Source: Chryseobacterium potabilaquae (GTDB taxonomy: Bacteria > Bacteroidota > Bacteroidia > Flavobacteriales > Weeksellaceae). From it: a DNA stretch of 64,000 nt. The notes below the pieces were generated by a model, which saw only the letters and a list, made by a program, of their open reading frames with translations, searched no databases and was not told where the DNA came from. Where the stretch lies: NCBI RefSeq assembly GCF_902728265.1, contig NZ_CACVBR010000008.1:62001-126000 (forward strand), in the 5' to 3' direction. The translations under genes and the position numbers were made by a program. Positions 35,707 to 44,423 of the stretch are shown here, one piece after another. Position 1 is the first letter of the stretch. Each line of letters starts with the position of its first letter.

Positions 35707-37029
35707 TTACAATTTTTCTTGATTCTGTTTTTCTAAAATTTCCCTGATTTTCCTATCCTCCCAATTTTTACCAATAGCAAAAACACTTAGTCCATGAGCA
35801 ATAACTCCTATTCCCCAACCCAACATTGGAAAATAAAACCAAATATTTTTTGAACTGACAATAAGATTTATGATAATTAAAAATGGGATAACAACACAAT
35901 ATGAAATCAGATTTGCATAAAAGCTTTTTATTTCTTTGACACGCTTCTGAGCTCTTTCATATACTTTATCTTGATCTATACTTTTAACATTGATTGTATT
36001 AGGTTTAGTATTAAGTATTGGAAGTCTTACTTTAAAAAAATCTTCTGATTTTTCTATAAAAACATTTCTTTTGGTGAGTAAAGAATACCTTTGAACAATA
36101 TTGGCTAACCCAATTCCTGCGCTCTCCTTTATCTGCTCTCTTACTTGAAGATTATTTTCAATACAAAGTGTATCATTTTCAGAAAATATCTTAATTTGTA
36201 GAGGTCTTGAGGAAGTCGCAAAATTATGTTTGATGCAATTTTCAAGCAACAATTGTAAAGAAAGTGGAACAACAAACTTTTTTACACTTTCATTTCGAAC
36301 ATCAAATATAAAATCAACACTATCTTCAAACCTCGTTTTCAAAAGTTCGCAATATACTTTTGCAAAATCAATTTCATCTTCTACTGTAACCAAATCTTTA
36401 TCCTTCTGTTCCAAAACATATCTATAAATTTTAGACATAGAAGCCGTAAACTTTTGGGCCTGATGAGGATTTTCATCTATTAAAGAACTCAGTACATTTA
36501 AAGAATTAAAAAGAAAATGAGGATCAAGCTGATTTTTCAGACTTTCAAATTGAGCATTGGCTGATTTCGCAATGAGTTTCTGCTCTACCACTTCTTTTTT
36601 AGAGGTTTTTCTAAGCTCATCCATAAATCCCTTGGCATGAAGGAAAGCAGATATCAAGAGAGCTATATTGATCATAAACCAATTCGTTGTCCCATATTTT
36701 TTAGAAAAAAAATCTTCGGTGGTTGCCACTTTCTGAATAACAACGAAATTCATATAATTACAAAAATAAACTAAGATAAAGTTCCCTAAAATAATAGAAA
36801 TGACACTAAGTATGGTTCTTGTCCTCGTTGCTTCCAACCAAGGAAATTTCTTATTTAAAAATTCATTTATAGCCCCATTCCCAAAGCCAAGTAAAAAGGA
36901 GTACATGGTAGAAATAAGAAGTGTCATCATAAAACTCCTGAAGCTTTTTTCATCCGTAAAAAACAAAAAGAAAAACAAGCTGGTAGCCAAAGACACCCAA
37001 AGTAATATGATTAACCCTTTACGTTTCAT
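35707..37029 (-). CDS. LytS/YehU-type sensor histidine kinase fused to a 2TM domain
   Basis: A 440-residue membrane kinase. About four helices occupy residues 7-135, followed by a short linker. The His_kinase domain contains KNQLDPHFLFNSLNVLSSL with phospho-acceptor His171, and PLSLQLLLENCIKHNF with the ATP-binding N-box; the glycine box is GIGLANIVQRYSLL. An unusual final domain (about residues 350-440) is a complete 2TM unit, so the enzyme has membrane segments at both ends. Its partner regulator is probably the LytTR protein at 21696. A 21-bp-period direct repeat lies 59-85 bases upstream of the start. Confidence 0.92.
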   Translation of the reverse strand: MKRKGLIILLWVSLATSLFFFLFFTDEKSFRSFMMTLLISTMYSFLLGFGNGAINEFLNKKFPWLEATRTRTILSVISIILGNFILVYFCNYMNFVVIQKVATTEDFFSKKYGTTNWFMINIALLISAFLHAKGFMDELRKTSKKEVVEQKLIAKSANAQFESLKNQLDPHFLFNSLNVLSSLIDENPHQAQKFTASMSKIYRYVLEQKDKDLVTVEDEIDFAKVYCELLKTRFEDSVDFIFDVRNESVKKFVVPLSLQLLLENCIKHNFATSSRPLQIKIFSENDTLCIENNLQVREQIKESAGIGLANIVQRYSLLTKRNVFIEKSEDFFKVRLPILNTKPNTINVKSIDQDKVYERAQKRVKEIKSFYANLISYCVVIPFLIIINLIVSSKNIWFYFPMLGWGIGVIAHGLSVFAIGKNWEDRKIREILEKQNQEKL

Positions 37030-37087
37030 GATTCGTTTTATATATCCTAAAATTAGCTCTATCTAAGAATAATAAAAAATATTTTTT

Positions 37088-37114
37088 ACCGAACTGTCAA
37101 TTTATTACACCGAA
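37088..37114. promoter_or_regulatory. Probable LytTR operator upstream of the kinase
   Basis: ACCGAA at 37088-37093 and 37109-37114, same orientation, 21-base period, the same element and spacing as at 23159-23185. Confidence 0.65.
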
Positions 37115-37126
37115 TAGTAATAAAAA

Positions 37127-37157
37127 AGTTTTCCTTTCAGTGAAGGAAAACTTTTTA
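37127..37157 (-). terminator. Terminator of the TonB receptor operon
   Basis: AGTTTTCCTT (37127-37136) pairs with AAGGAAAACT (37143-37152), with T/A runs on both sides. It serves the minus-strand gene ending at 37166. Confidence 0.85.
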
Positions 37158-37165
37158 TTGATAGA

Positions 37166-37816
37166 TTACTTACCTGCTTGACTGATAAAATATTCTGCCT
37201 CTCCCCTTCCCCAACTTGGGTCAATTGAAGATTTTGGCTTATATGTATTGAACTTATTCAACGCTTCTTTAAACAACTCTATCCCCTTTGTTTTACTTCC
37301 TCCATATTGCTCTGGCGTAAAATACATATCTTCTGCCTTAATCAAAGCTATTCGAGGATTATTTGAGTCCAATTGTTCTGCTATCTTTAGCTCTTCAGCA
37401 GCTTTCACACCATCTGTCATATATTTCTGTTGTGGATTTTCCATCATGCTCAATGAATAAGCCATTTTCTTCAATAGATGTATTTCTGCATTATCTTTTC
37501 CTGCTGAAGACTCCGCCTGGTCAAGATACTTAAAGGCTGCCTCTGAATAAGCAGATAGTCCTTCCATTTTTCCATCTCTCATTTGTATTCTCCCTTTTTG
37601 AATCTGTGCAAACGCAGCATAATAAGAAGGAAGCCATTGGGTTGTTTCTTTTTTTCCAATTCGTTCAAAATCATTAGCTAACATTTGATAGTCTTCAGTG
37701 GTTTTACACATCTCCAGTTTAGCAATTTTTTCGGACATTACTTTTTCATAATTAGATTGTCCATAAGAGATTAAGCTTATACAAACTAAAGCAATACTTA
37801 AGACATATTTTTTCAT
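37166..37816 (-). CDS. Secreted TPR-like protein
   Basis: A 216-residue exported protein (signal peptide MKKYVLSIALVCISLISYGQ). The rest is helical with a tetratricopeptide-like register: YQMLANDFERIGK, WLPSYYAAFAQIQKG, YSEAAFKYLDQAES, AEIHLLKKMAYSL, AAEELKIAEQLDSNNPRIAL, and KGIELFKEALNKFNTYKP. The motif 'YFTPEQYGGSKTKGIELF' recurs in a Bacteroidetes family whose members follow TonB receptor genes. Here too it lies 50 bases after one and is likely cotranscribed. A periplasmic scaffold role is a guess. Confidence 0.75.
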   Translation of the reverse strand: MKKYVLSIALVCISLISYGQSNYEKVMSEKIAKLEMCKTTEDYQMLANDFERIGKKETTQWLPSYYAAFAQIQKGRIQMRDGKMEGLSAYSEAAFKYLDQAESSAGKDNAEIHLLKKMAYSLSMMENPQQKYMTDGVKAAEELKIAEQLDSNNPRIALIKAEDMYFTPEQYGGSKTKGIELFKEALNKFNTYKPKSSIDPSWGRGEAEYFISQAGK

Positions 37817-37866
37817 AGTTTCTTTTTTTTAAAGTTAAGTAATATTTAAAATGATTTTAATGAAAT

Positions 37867-40107
37867 TTATAAATTATTATTAATAGCATCCTGAGTTTTA
37901 TCCACTCCAAAGCTGATAAACGCTCCAATAAAAACAAAAGTATTAACGGGAGGTACAACAGCCGAACTTCTTGTCCCATCCATCGAAAAATTATATCCAT
38001 ATATATTTTTATTTCCCAAGACATTTGATATACTTAATACAAATACAGTAAAAGCTTTAGCGTCTTTTTTTCCTAAATTTGGTAAATAATTAACGCTGAG
38101 ATTTAATGCACTATAATCTTTCAGACTTCCTTCTTTACGTATATAATATTGATCATTAATACTCTCTGTAACAATATCATAATATGGCCTACCTTTAGAA
38201 TAAGTGTAAGAAAGATTAACCCCTAATTTCAATTTTGGAATAAATCTTTTAGCCACCAAGGAAAGCGTATGTTCTGATGCAAAGCTCGGTTTTAGGCTCA
38301 TAGGATAATTCATAAAATCTCTTTTCGAATCTAAAAATGAATAACTGATCCAGTAATCAATATTCTCAATTGTTTTTTTATCCCTCCAAAACAATTCTAT
38401 TCCTTTAGCATATCCGTATCCATCATTATTATCAGCCGTTTGAATAGGTTGACTTTGCCCTTCAATATTTGCTAGGTTTTTCACTTTAATCAACTGATCA
38501 TATTTTTTATAAAAAGCTTCCAATCTCAAACTCCTTCCTTCTGACGATCTCTGAAGCTGAAAAATATAATGCTGAGACTTCTGAAAATCCAGTTGTGAAG
38601 GGCCATTAATATATTTACTCTCAGGGTTCTGATAAAAAAGTCCATAAGCAAGGGATGTTGTCCAATCTTTGGATAGCCTATATGCTAATGCCAAACGCGG
38701 TGCTATATTACTTTTATCTAAGAAAGTGGAATGCTCAACTCTCACTCCTAATTTTGCTGAAAATCGATTGCTGAAACCCAGATCGGTCTCTGCAAAAATA
38801 GAAGAAATAAGATCTTTATAATTTTTATCTGAATTCTCAAAATGAAGTTTTTCCTGGGTATTATTAAATTCAAAACCTCCTCTCAATGCACTGATCTTAT
38901 TTATTTTCCTTTCCAATACAGCCTTAAAATTAATATAGTTACCATCTGTCAATAACTGTGTTTTCTCAGATTCAATATCATTGGTTTCTGTCGAAAAATT
39001 CAAGTCAGATCTGTTGAAAGAATAAGAGGCTCCGGTATTTAAAAGATATTTTCCAAATTTTTGCTTAAAAGATAAATTATGATATGTATTTCTCCCTTTT
39101 AATCTCACCAATGCAAAATCATATTGATCAGGCTCTAAGCTTTCTGACTTTACTCCCATTTTATTCGAGTCAAACATTCCATAATATTTAAAGAAACCAC
39201 CCGATTTGGTTTTAACTCTAAAATTAAAATCTCCATTAAGACCTTTTGGGGCTTCAATAAAATCTGTATTAAAGTGAATCACTTCTTCCATCAGATTCAA
39301 AAGAGAATACCCTAAAGTTGCCCCATAAGAATGGGTTTTATCTTCGCCTAGTTTCTGAAAACCAGCACTCAAAAATATGGGGGAAATACCAAAATCATAA
39401 GAACTTTGATCTGGTAAATCAACACTTTCTAACATAAGAGCTCCTGAAAGAGCTTGTCCATACAATGCTGAATATCCACCACTAGAAAATATATTTCCTT
39501 TAAATAATGAGGTATTAAATCGATCTCTTCCTGCAATTCCCGGAACTGAGCTTGAGAAATAGTTATTAATTAGGCTTCCATCCATAAATATCTTTGATTC
39601 AGTCCCCGTTCCTCCTCTAATGAAAAGACCTTCCGTTTCACCTACTTTCTGAACACCTGGAAGATAATTTAATGCAGAAGAAATCTGGCCATCTGCTCCG
39701 GCTGTGGTATAAATATCAATTGGTGTCAATAAGGCAGTAGCTCTTTTTTTATCACTCGCTTCAATAGATCCAGCTGAAATTACCACTGCATCAATTTCAT
39801 TGATTTGTTCTTTTAACTCTGCATTTATGAGTAAATCATGATCACCAATAAGAACAGCTCTCTCAATATCATTATATTTTGGATGAGTAAATACCAGACT
39901 ATGGTTTCCTCTTTCGGTGGTTTCAAATAAATAATTACCCTCAGCATCTGTAGTTGCTCCATCATACGTATCTTTAAGAGTAATATTAACCTCTTTAACA
40001 CCTTTATTTCTGAACATAACTTTCCCTGAAATTTTTACTTGAGAATACCCCAAAGCAAAAACTAAGAAAGAAATCAGGAAAAATAATCTTTGTCCCTTTG
40101 TTTTCAT
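37867..40107 (-). CDS. TonB-dependent outer-membrane receptor with CarboxypepD-like domain
   Basis: A 746-residue outer-membrane receptor. The signal peptide ends LGYSQ. A carboxypeptidase-D-like regulatory domain follows at about residues 24-105 (VKISGKVMFRNKGVKEV, ATTDAEGNYLF), then the plug (EAIVVSAG-type IDAVVISAGSIE, LNYLPGVQKVGETEGLFIRGG) and a 22-strand barrel ending with a terminal strand. It lacks a SusC-type signature, and no SusD gene is adjacent, so an iron, cobalamin or small-molecule ligand is likelier than a polysaccharide. Its operon mate is the TPR-like protein. Promoter box TATTTTTG is on the minus strand at 40126-40133. Confidence 0.9.
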   Translation of the reverse strand: MKTKGQRLFFLISFLVFALGYSQVKISGKVMFRNKGVKEVNITLKDTYDGATTDAEGNYLFETTERGNHSLVFTHPKYNDIERAVLIGDHDLLINAELKEQINEIDAVVISAGSIEASDKKRATALLTPIDIYTTAGADGQISSALNYLPGVQKVGETEGLFIRGGTGTESKIFMDGSLINNYFSSSVPGIAGRDRFNTSLFKGNIFSSGGYSALYGQALSGALMLESVDLPDQSSYDFGISPIFLSAGFQKLGEDKTHSYGATLGYSLLNLMEEVIHFNTDFIEAPKGLNGDFNFRVKTKSGGFFKYYGMFDSNKMGVKSESLEPDQYDFALVRLKGRNTYHNLSFKQKFGKYLLNTGASYSFNRSDLNFSTETNDIESEKTQLLTDGNYINFKAVLERKINKISALRGGFEFNNTQEKLHFENSDKNYKDLISSIFAETDLGFSNRFSAKLGVRVEHSTFLDKSNIAPRLALAYRLSKDWTTSLAYGLFYQNPESKYINGPSQLDFQKSQHYIFQLQRSSEGRSLRLEAFYKKYDQLIKVKNLANIEGQSQPIQTADNNDGYGYAKGIELFWRDKKTIENIDYWISYSFLDSKRDFMNYPMSLKPSFASEHTLSLVAKRFIPKLKLGVNLSYTYSKGRPYYDIVTESINDQYYIRKEGSLKDYSALNLSVNYLPNLGKKDAKAFTVFVLSISNVLGNKNIYGYNFSMDGTRSSAVVPPVNTFVFIGAFISFGVDKTQDAINNNL

Positions 40108-40125
40108 GGTTATTAATTTTCAGTT

Positions 40126-40133
40126 CAAAAATA
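40126..40133 (-). promoter_or_regulatory. -7 promoter element of the TonB receptor gene
   Basis: Minus-strand TATTTTTG fits TAnnTTTG, 19 bases before the start. The remaining gap to 40485 includes a small dyad CCCGAACCGGG (40192-40202 or so) and an imperfect dyad CTACAA...TTGTAG near 40366-40391, but no gene. Confidence 0.45.
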
Positions 40134-40485
40134 AACTTCAAAATCTATTTTCACAGAAAAAATTTTACTAAAAGGTATAGTTTCATTCCCGAACCGGGGA
40201 TAAGTTAATAGAAATATAAAATTAATAAATCGCTTCTTTGCATAGGAACTTTAATAAAACGATATAGAGATCTAAGTCATTCAAAAAAACAACATAAATA
40301 TTTAAAAATAAACACATTAAACAACATAATACATTCCAATTAATGAATTTTTTTAAATGATTTTCTACAATTTGACAAATTTATTTGTAGCATATATAAA
40401 AGAATTATTAACCCTATTAAACACCAAAAAAACAATAATCATAAAGTCTTTTGAAAAATCTTTTTTAAATTTATCCTAAAATCAT

Positions 40486-40995
40486 TTGAAAATGAAATTA
40501 CAGACATTAGTATTAATGACAGGATCTGCATTATTTGCAGTTTCTTGTTGCACCACAAAAACGTATCCTATCAATGCTAAAAGCAGTACACAGACAGGAG
40601 GAACGGCAAAATTTACTCAAAAAAAGGAAGAAGTAGTTATGAAACTTGATGTAACTAATCTTACACCAGGAGTTCATGCAGTTCATATTCATGAAAAAGG
40701 AGATTGCTCTGCAGCTGATGGAACTTCTACAGGAGGGCATTGGAATCCTGCAAAAGATGATCACGGAAAATGGGGGGCTGAGCATTTCCATATGGGTGAT
40801 ATCGGTAATTTGGTTGCTGATAACAGTGGAAAAGCTACTCTAACTTTTAAAACTGACAAATGGTGCATAGGCTGCACAGATGAATCTAAAAACATCATAG
40901 GTAAAGGTCTTATTATACATGCCGCAGCTGACGATTTCCATACTCAGCCAACTGGAAATGCAGGAGGAAGAGTGGGATGTGTAGAAATAAAATAA
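40486..40995 (+). CDS. sodC: Cu/Zn superoxide dismutase, lipoprotein form
   Basis: Converts superoxide to peroxide and oxygen outside the cytoplasm. The signal ends AVSCC, so Cys21 or 22 is lipid-modified. Metal ligands are all present: His67 and His69 (HIH), bridging His85 (GGHWNP), His93, His102 and Asp105 (FHMGD), and His145 (IIHAAADD). Guiding Arg162 lies in GGRVGC, and Cys74 with Cys165 form the conserved disulfide. At 169 residues it is a full-length bacterial SodC. The ATG at 40486 was preferred over the in-frame ATG at 40492 only because it is first; both give a valid signal. Confidence 0.94.
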   Translation: MKMKLQTLVLMTGSALFAVSCCTTKTYPINAKSSTQTGGTAKFTQKKEEVVMKLDVTNLTPGVHAVHIHEKGDCSAADGTSTGGHWNPAKDDHGKWGAEHFHMGDIGNLVADNSGKATLTFKTDKWCIGCTDESKNIIGKGLIIHAAADDFHTQPTGNAGGRVGCVEIK

Positions 40996-41020
40996 TATTT
41001 CCGTCACACCTAATTAAATA

Positions 41021-41057
41021 AAAAACCGCTAATTTTTATTCAATTAGCGGTTTTTTT
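41021..41057. terminator. Bidirectional terminator between sodC and the protease gene
   Basis: AAAAACCGCTAATT (41021-41034) pairs with AATTAGCGGTTTTT (41042-41055). Confidence 0.92.
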
Positions 41058-41061
41058 AATC

Positions 41062-43191
41062 TTATATTTTTTTACTCATATCTGAGATAATGTTCATGGC
41101 TTCCTGAAGGTAAGAATCTTTCCTAAGATTTTTCATCCACATTTCAGTTTTCTTTTTGAATGCTTCATCCTTCTTCTCACGCTCAACTTCCTCCGGATAT
41201 ATCGTGAATTTTAATCCATTATCAAACTTGGTTAAAGCCTTGAATTTCTCAATTTGTGCTTTCCTTTGTTTCATTAGCTCATTAAACTTCTTAAGATTTA
41301 AGGTAATGCTTTCCTCTTTATCTAGTTTTTCTCTCCACTGAGCAGATTCTAAAAGTAGTTGATAATTGGAATTTTTTGCCATTCTCTCTGCACTTGCTTT
41401 CTCCAATGCCGGAATATCGAGATAATTTAATTTCTGAAATTTCGTGCTTGGAATTTTATCCCACGCCAATGCATAATCATCGTATCTTTCACCAATTTCT
41501 GCATACGTAAAGAAATCTTTCATTTTGATATCGGATACAATCCCTTTTCGTTGAGTAGATTCTCCGGTAATTCTATAAAACTTTTGAATGGTAAGTTTTA
41601 AAGATCCAAAATCATCTTCTGTATTCAAAAACCTATTCAAATCGACAAAAGTTTGTACCGTTCCTTTTCCAAAAGATTGTGGAGATCCTATAATCATTGC
41701 CCTTCCATAATCCTGCATTACTCCAGCTAAAATCTCAGAAGCAGAAGCAGAAAGTTCATTCTGCATAATCACCAAAGGACCCGTCCATATAGGCGTTTCA
41801 TTTTTATTTTTTAGTGTTTGGATTTTACCATTTCCATCCTTCACCTGTACATAAGGCCCAGCTTCCATAAATAGTCCCATAATATCGCCCACTTCGGTTA
41901 AGGATCCTCCTCCATTATTTCTTAGATCCAAAACAATTCCTTCAATATTCTGAGCCTTTAATTTAATGATTTCATTTTTTATATCATCAGAAGCATTTCT
42001 TCCATTAGCATTTTCAAAATCTGCATTAAAACTTGGTAGATTAATGAATCCATATTTTTTTCCATTCGGAGAATTTACTACAATACTTCTAGCAAAAGTA
42101 TCTTCAATAGCCACTTCTTCACGGATCATTGTTACGTCTTTTATCGTTCCATCTTTTTTCTGAATCGTTAACGTAACCGGGGTTCCTTTCTCTCCTCTAA
42201 TTAATCTAACCGCTTCATCTACAAGCATTCCTACAACATTTACAGCATCATCTTTTGGTTTGGATTTTACTTTCAGAATTTTATCTCCTTCTGACAATTG
42301 TTTAGACTTCCAAGCAGGTGCGCCAATCGTTAAAGCTCCCAAGTAAAGATTTCCTTTTTTCTCCTGAATAATTGCTCCAATTCCTATAACTTTTCCTACA
42401 AATTGTGTATCAAAGTCTTCTTTATCTTTTGGAGAATAGTAATTGGTATGTGGATCAAATACCTCCGTATATGCATTCATATATACGGTAAACCAATCCA
42501 TTTTTTTCCTTTTTTTGAACCTGGTAAAGGTATCTTTTACAAGATCTTTTACTTCATCTGTTGCCTTTTTGATTTTTTGATCAGGAGTAAGTATTTCTAA
42601 TTTAATCGTATCATTCAATTTATATTTTTGAACAGAATCTTTCTTTACTTTCTGAGCTTCTTCTTTGCTATTCATCGATTCGATCTCCTGAAGAATATTA
42701 TATTTAATGAATTTCTTCCATTCATTATATTGTTCTTGTTTATTTGCAGGAATTTTTTTCGATTTTGGTTCAAGAGTTAAACTCTCATCTTCTTCCAAAT
42801 TAATAGGCTTATTAAAAATATCCTGGGTGATTTTATCTATTTCATCTACTCGCTGATAAAGTCTATCAATAGTAAGTTTGTAGAAAGTAAGATCTCCCGT
42901 ATTAAGATAATCATCGAGCTTAGTCTCATCTTTACTGAATTCGTCCATATCGGCCTGTAAAAAATATCTTTTCGCAGGATCTACCAGTTCGAAATAGTGT
43001 TTATATACATCCTTGGAATATGCATCGTTAATAGGCTTCGGGCTATAGTGCAAATAAGAAAGTGTATTTTTAACACTCACCATTATTGTCTGCATTTTCT
43101 CATCATCATTTTTAGGTGAGTTGAAACAAAACATTAGACTTGTTAATGGAATTAAGAGTAAAAATTTATTTAGTTTGAAGTTTTTCCACAT
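41062..43191 (-). CDS. prc: Carboxy-terminal processing protease (S41, Prc type)
   Basis: A 709-residue periplasmic serine protease that trims or degrades proteins from the C-terminus. It has a membrane signal near the N-terminus, an N-terminal helical DUF3340-like region, a PDZ domain around residues 240-330 (IGIGAIIQEKKGNLYLG, GAPAWKSKQLSEGDKIL), and the S41 domain. The latter contains GIVLDLRNNGGGSL, the nucleophile serine in QNELSASASEILAG (about residue 480), and the catalytic lysine in SFGKGTVQ (about residue 504), with the usual spacing of the Ser-Lys dyad. The C-terminal DUF3340-like tail is present, as in E. coli Prc. Confidence 0.93.
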   Translation of the reverse strand: MWKNFKLNKFLLLIPLTSLMFCFNSPKNDDEKMQTIMVSVKNTLSYLHYSPKPINDAYSKDVYKHYFELVDPAKRYFLQADMDEFSKDETKLDDYLNTGDLTFYKLTIDRLYQRVDEIDKITQDIFNKPINLEEDESLTLEPKSKKIPANKQEQYNEWKKFIKYNILQEIESMNSKEEAQKVKKDSVQKYKLNDTIKLEILTPDQKIKKATDEVKDLVKDTFTRFKKRKKMDWFTVYMNAYTEVFDPHTNYYSPKDKEDFDTQFVGKVIGIGAIIQEKKGNLYLGALTIGAPAWKSKQLSEGDKILKVKSKPKDDAVNVVGMLVDEAVRLIRGEKGTPVTLTIQKKDGTIKDVTMIREEVAIEDTFARSIVVNSPNGKKYGFINLPSFNADFENANGRNASDDIKNEIIKLKAQNIEGIVLDLRNNGGGSLTEVGDIMGLFMEAGPYVQVKDGNGKIQTLKNKNETPIWTGPLVIMQNELSASASEILAGVMQDYGRAMIIGSPQSFGKGTVQTFVDLNRFLNTEDDFGSLKLTIQKFYRITGESTQRKGIVSDIKMKDFFTYAEIGERYDDYALAWDKIPSTKFQKLNYLDIPALEKASAERMAKNSNYQLLLESAQWREKLDKEESITLNLKKFNELMKQRKAQIEKFKALTKFDNGLKFTIYPEEVEREKKDEAFKKKTEMWMKNLRKDSYLQEAMNIISDMSKKI

Positions 43192-43311
43192 AAACTATCT
43201 TAATTTATTTAATTTTTAAAAAGTATTATTACAAATTAGTAGTAACAATTAATTTCATGTTACAAACTATCAAATTTAATACCTTATTTATAAATATCGA
43301 ATAGTTTTAAG

Positions 43312-43319
43312 TATTTTTG
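43312..43319 (+). promoter_or_regulatory. -7 promoter element of surE
   Basis: TATTTTTG fits TAnnTTTG, 17 bases before the start codon. There is no clear -33 TTG. Confidence 0.5.
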
Positions 43320-43335
43320 TTAAAATTAATTTTTT

Positions 43336-44106
43336 ATGGAAAGACCACTTATTCTGGTTACTAATGATGATGGAATCACAGCACCGGGTATCAGAAATCT
43401 TATAAATTTTATGAATGAAATCGGTGAAGTGATTGTAGTCGCTCCCAATTCTCCACAAAGTGGAAAAGGTCACGCTATTACCATCAATTCTACTCTCAGT
43501 TATGAAGAGGTACATCTTGAAGGTCCCCAAAGAGACTTTTCTTGCAGCGGAACTCCTGTAGATTGTGTAAAAATGGCTCTTGATAAAATATTACCAAGAA
43601 GACCTGATATCGTTGTTTCTGGAATCAATCATGGAGCAAATTCTTCAATTAATGTAATATATTCAGGAACTATGTCTGCTGCGGTGGAGGCCGGAGTAGA
43701 AAATCTGCCTGCAATTGGATTTTCCCTACTCGATTTTAGCTGGGAAGCAGATTTCACACAGGCTAAAGAGCATATTCAAAATATTGTAAGAAGAACATTA
43801 GAAAACCCTATGCCTAAAGGTATTGTTCTGAATGTAAATATTCCTAAACTTTCTAAAGAAGAGATCAAAGGAGTAAAGGTTTGTAAACAAGCACATGCCA
43901 AATGGGAAGAAAGTTTTGACGAAAGAATAAATCCGCATGGAAAAAAATATTACTGGTTGACAGGATATTTTAATAATATGGATGAATCGGAAGATGCTGA
44001 TGAAACCGCATTATCAAATGGCTATATTTCAATTGTTCCTGTAAAGTTTGACTTAACGGCCTATGAATATATGAAAACATTAGAAGAAGTAATGAGCTTT
44101 AATTAA
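43336..44106 (+). CDS. surE: 5'/3'-nucleotidase SurE
   Basis: A 256-residue metal-dependent phosphatase acting on nucleoside monophosphates. The N-terminal LILVTNDDGITAPGI supplies the metal-binding aspartates Asp11 and Asp12 with Asn10. FSCSGTPVDCVKMAL and VVSGINHGANSSINVIYSGTMSAA are the remaining signature blocks with Asn and Ser ligands. The C-terminal dimerisation arm is present. The gene is divergent from prc with 144 bases between them. The product recycles nucleotides; the next gene, guaC, is also a purine salvage enzyme, though a terminator separates them. Confidence 0.95.
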   Translation: MERPLILVTNDDGITAPGIRNLINFMNEIGEVIVVAPNSPQSGKGHAITINSTLSYEEVHLEGPQRDFSCSGTPVDCVKMALDKILPRRPDIVVSGINHGANSSINVIYSGTMSAAVEAGVENLPAIGFSLLDFSWEADFTQAKEHIQNIVRRTLENPMPKGIVLNVNIPKLSKEEIKGVKVCKQAHAKWEESFDERINPHGKKYYWLTGYFNNMDESEDADETALSNGYISIVPVKFDLTAYEYMKTLEEVMSFN

Positions 44107-44220
44107 TACATTACTTAATGTGATTAACTCACAACTAATAAGCAATATAAAAAACTTAAGAGTACAATTATTGCATTTAAAAATAGTCATTTTTAGGTCA
44201 CTTTTAGGATTTAAAATGGA

Positions 44221-44264
44221 AAACAGCATCATAGAAAATACATACACTCTGTAATGCTGTTTTT
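44221..44264 (+). terminator. Terminator after surE
   Basis: AACAGCAT (about 44222-44229) pairs with ATGCTGTT (about 44252-44259) and is followed by TTTTATTT. The rest of the 44107-44423 gap contains no gene. Confidence 0.75.
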
Positions 44265-44423
44265 TATTTACCATACATGGAAAAAATTCTAAATAAAAAG
44301 TGATCCCCCTAATGAAGAAAAAGTTGGTAATTTTTATTCTTAATTAATTTATAAAATTCCTTTGTTTTCCATTGTTCAATAAAACTTTTTCCTAAATTTA
44401 TTCTTATTAATTTTTCCAAAATT

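Noticed and set aside
40365..40392. Imperfect dyad CTACAA...TTGTAG upstream of sodC
   Set aside because: Short and imperfect in very AT-rich DNA; not enough to call an operator.
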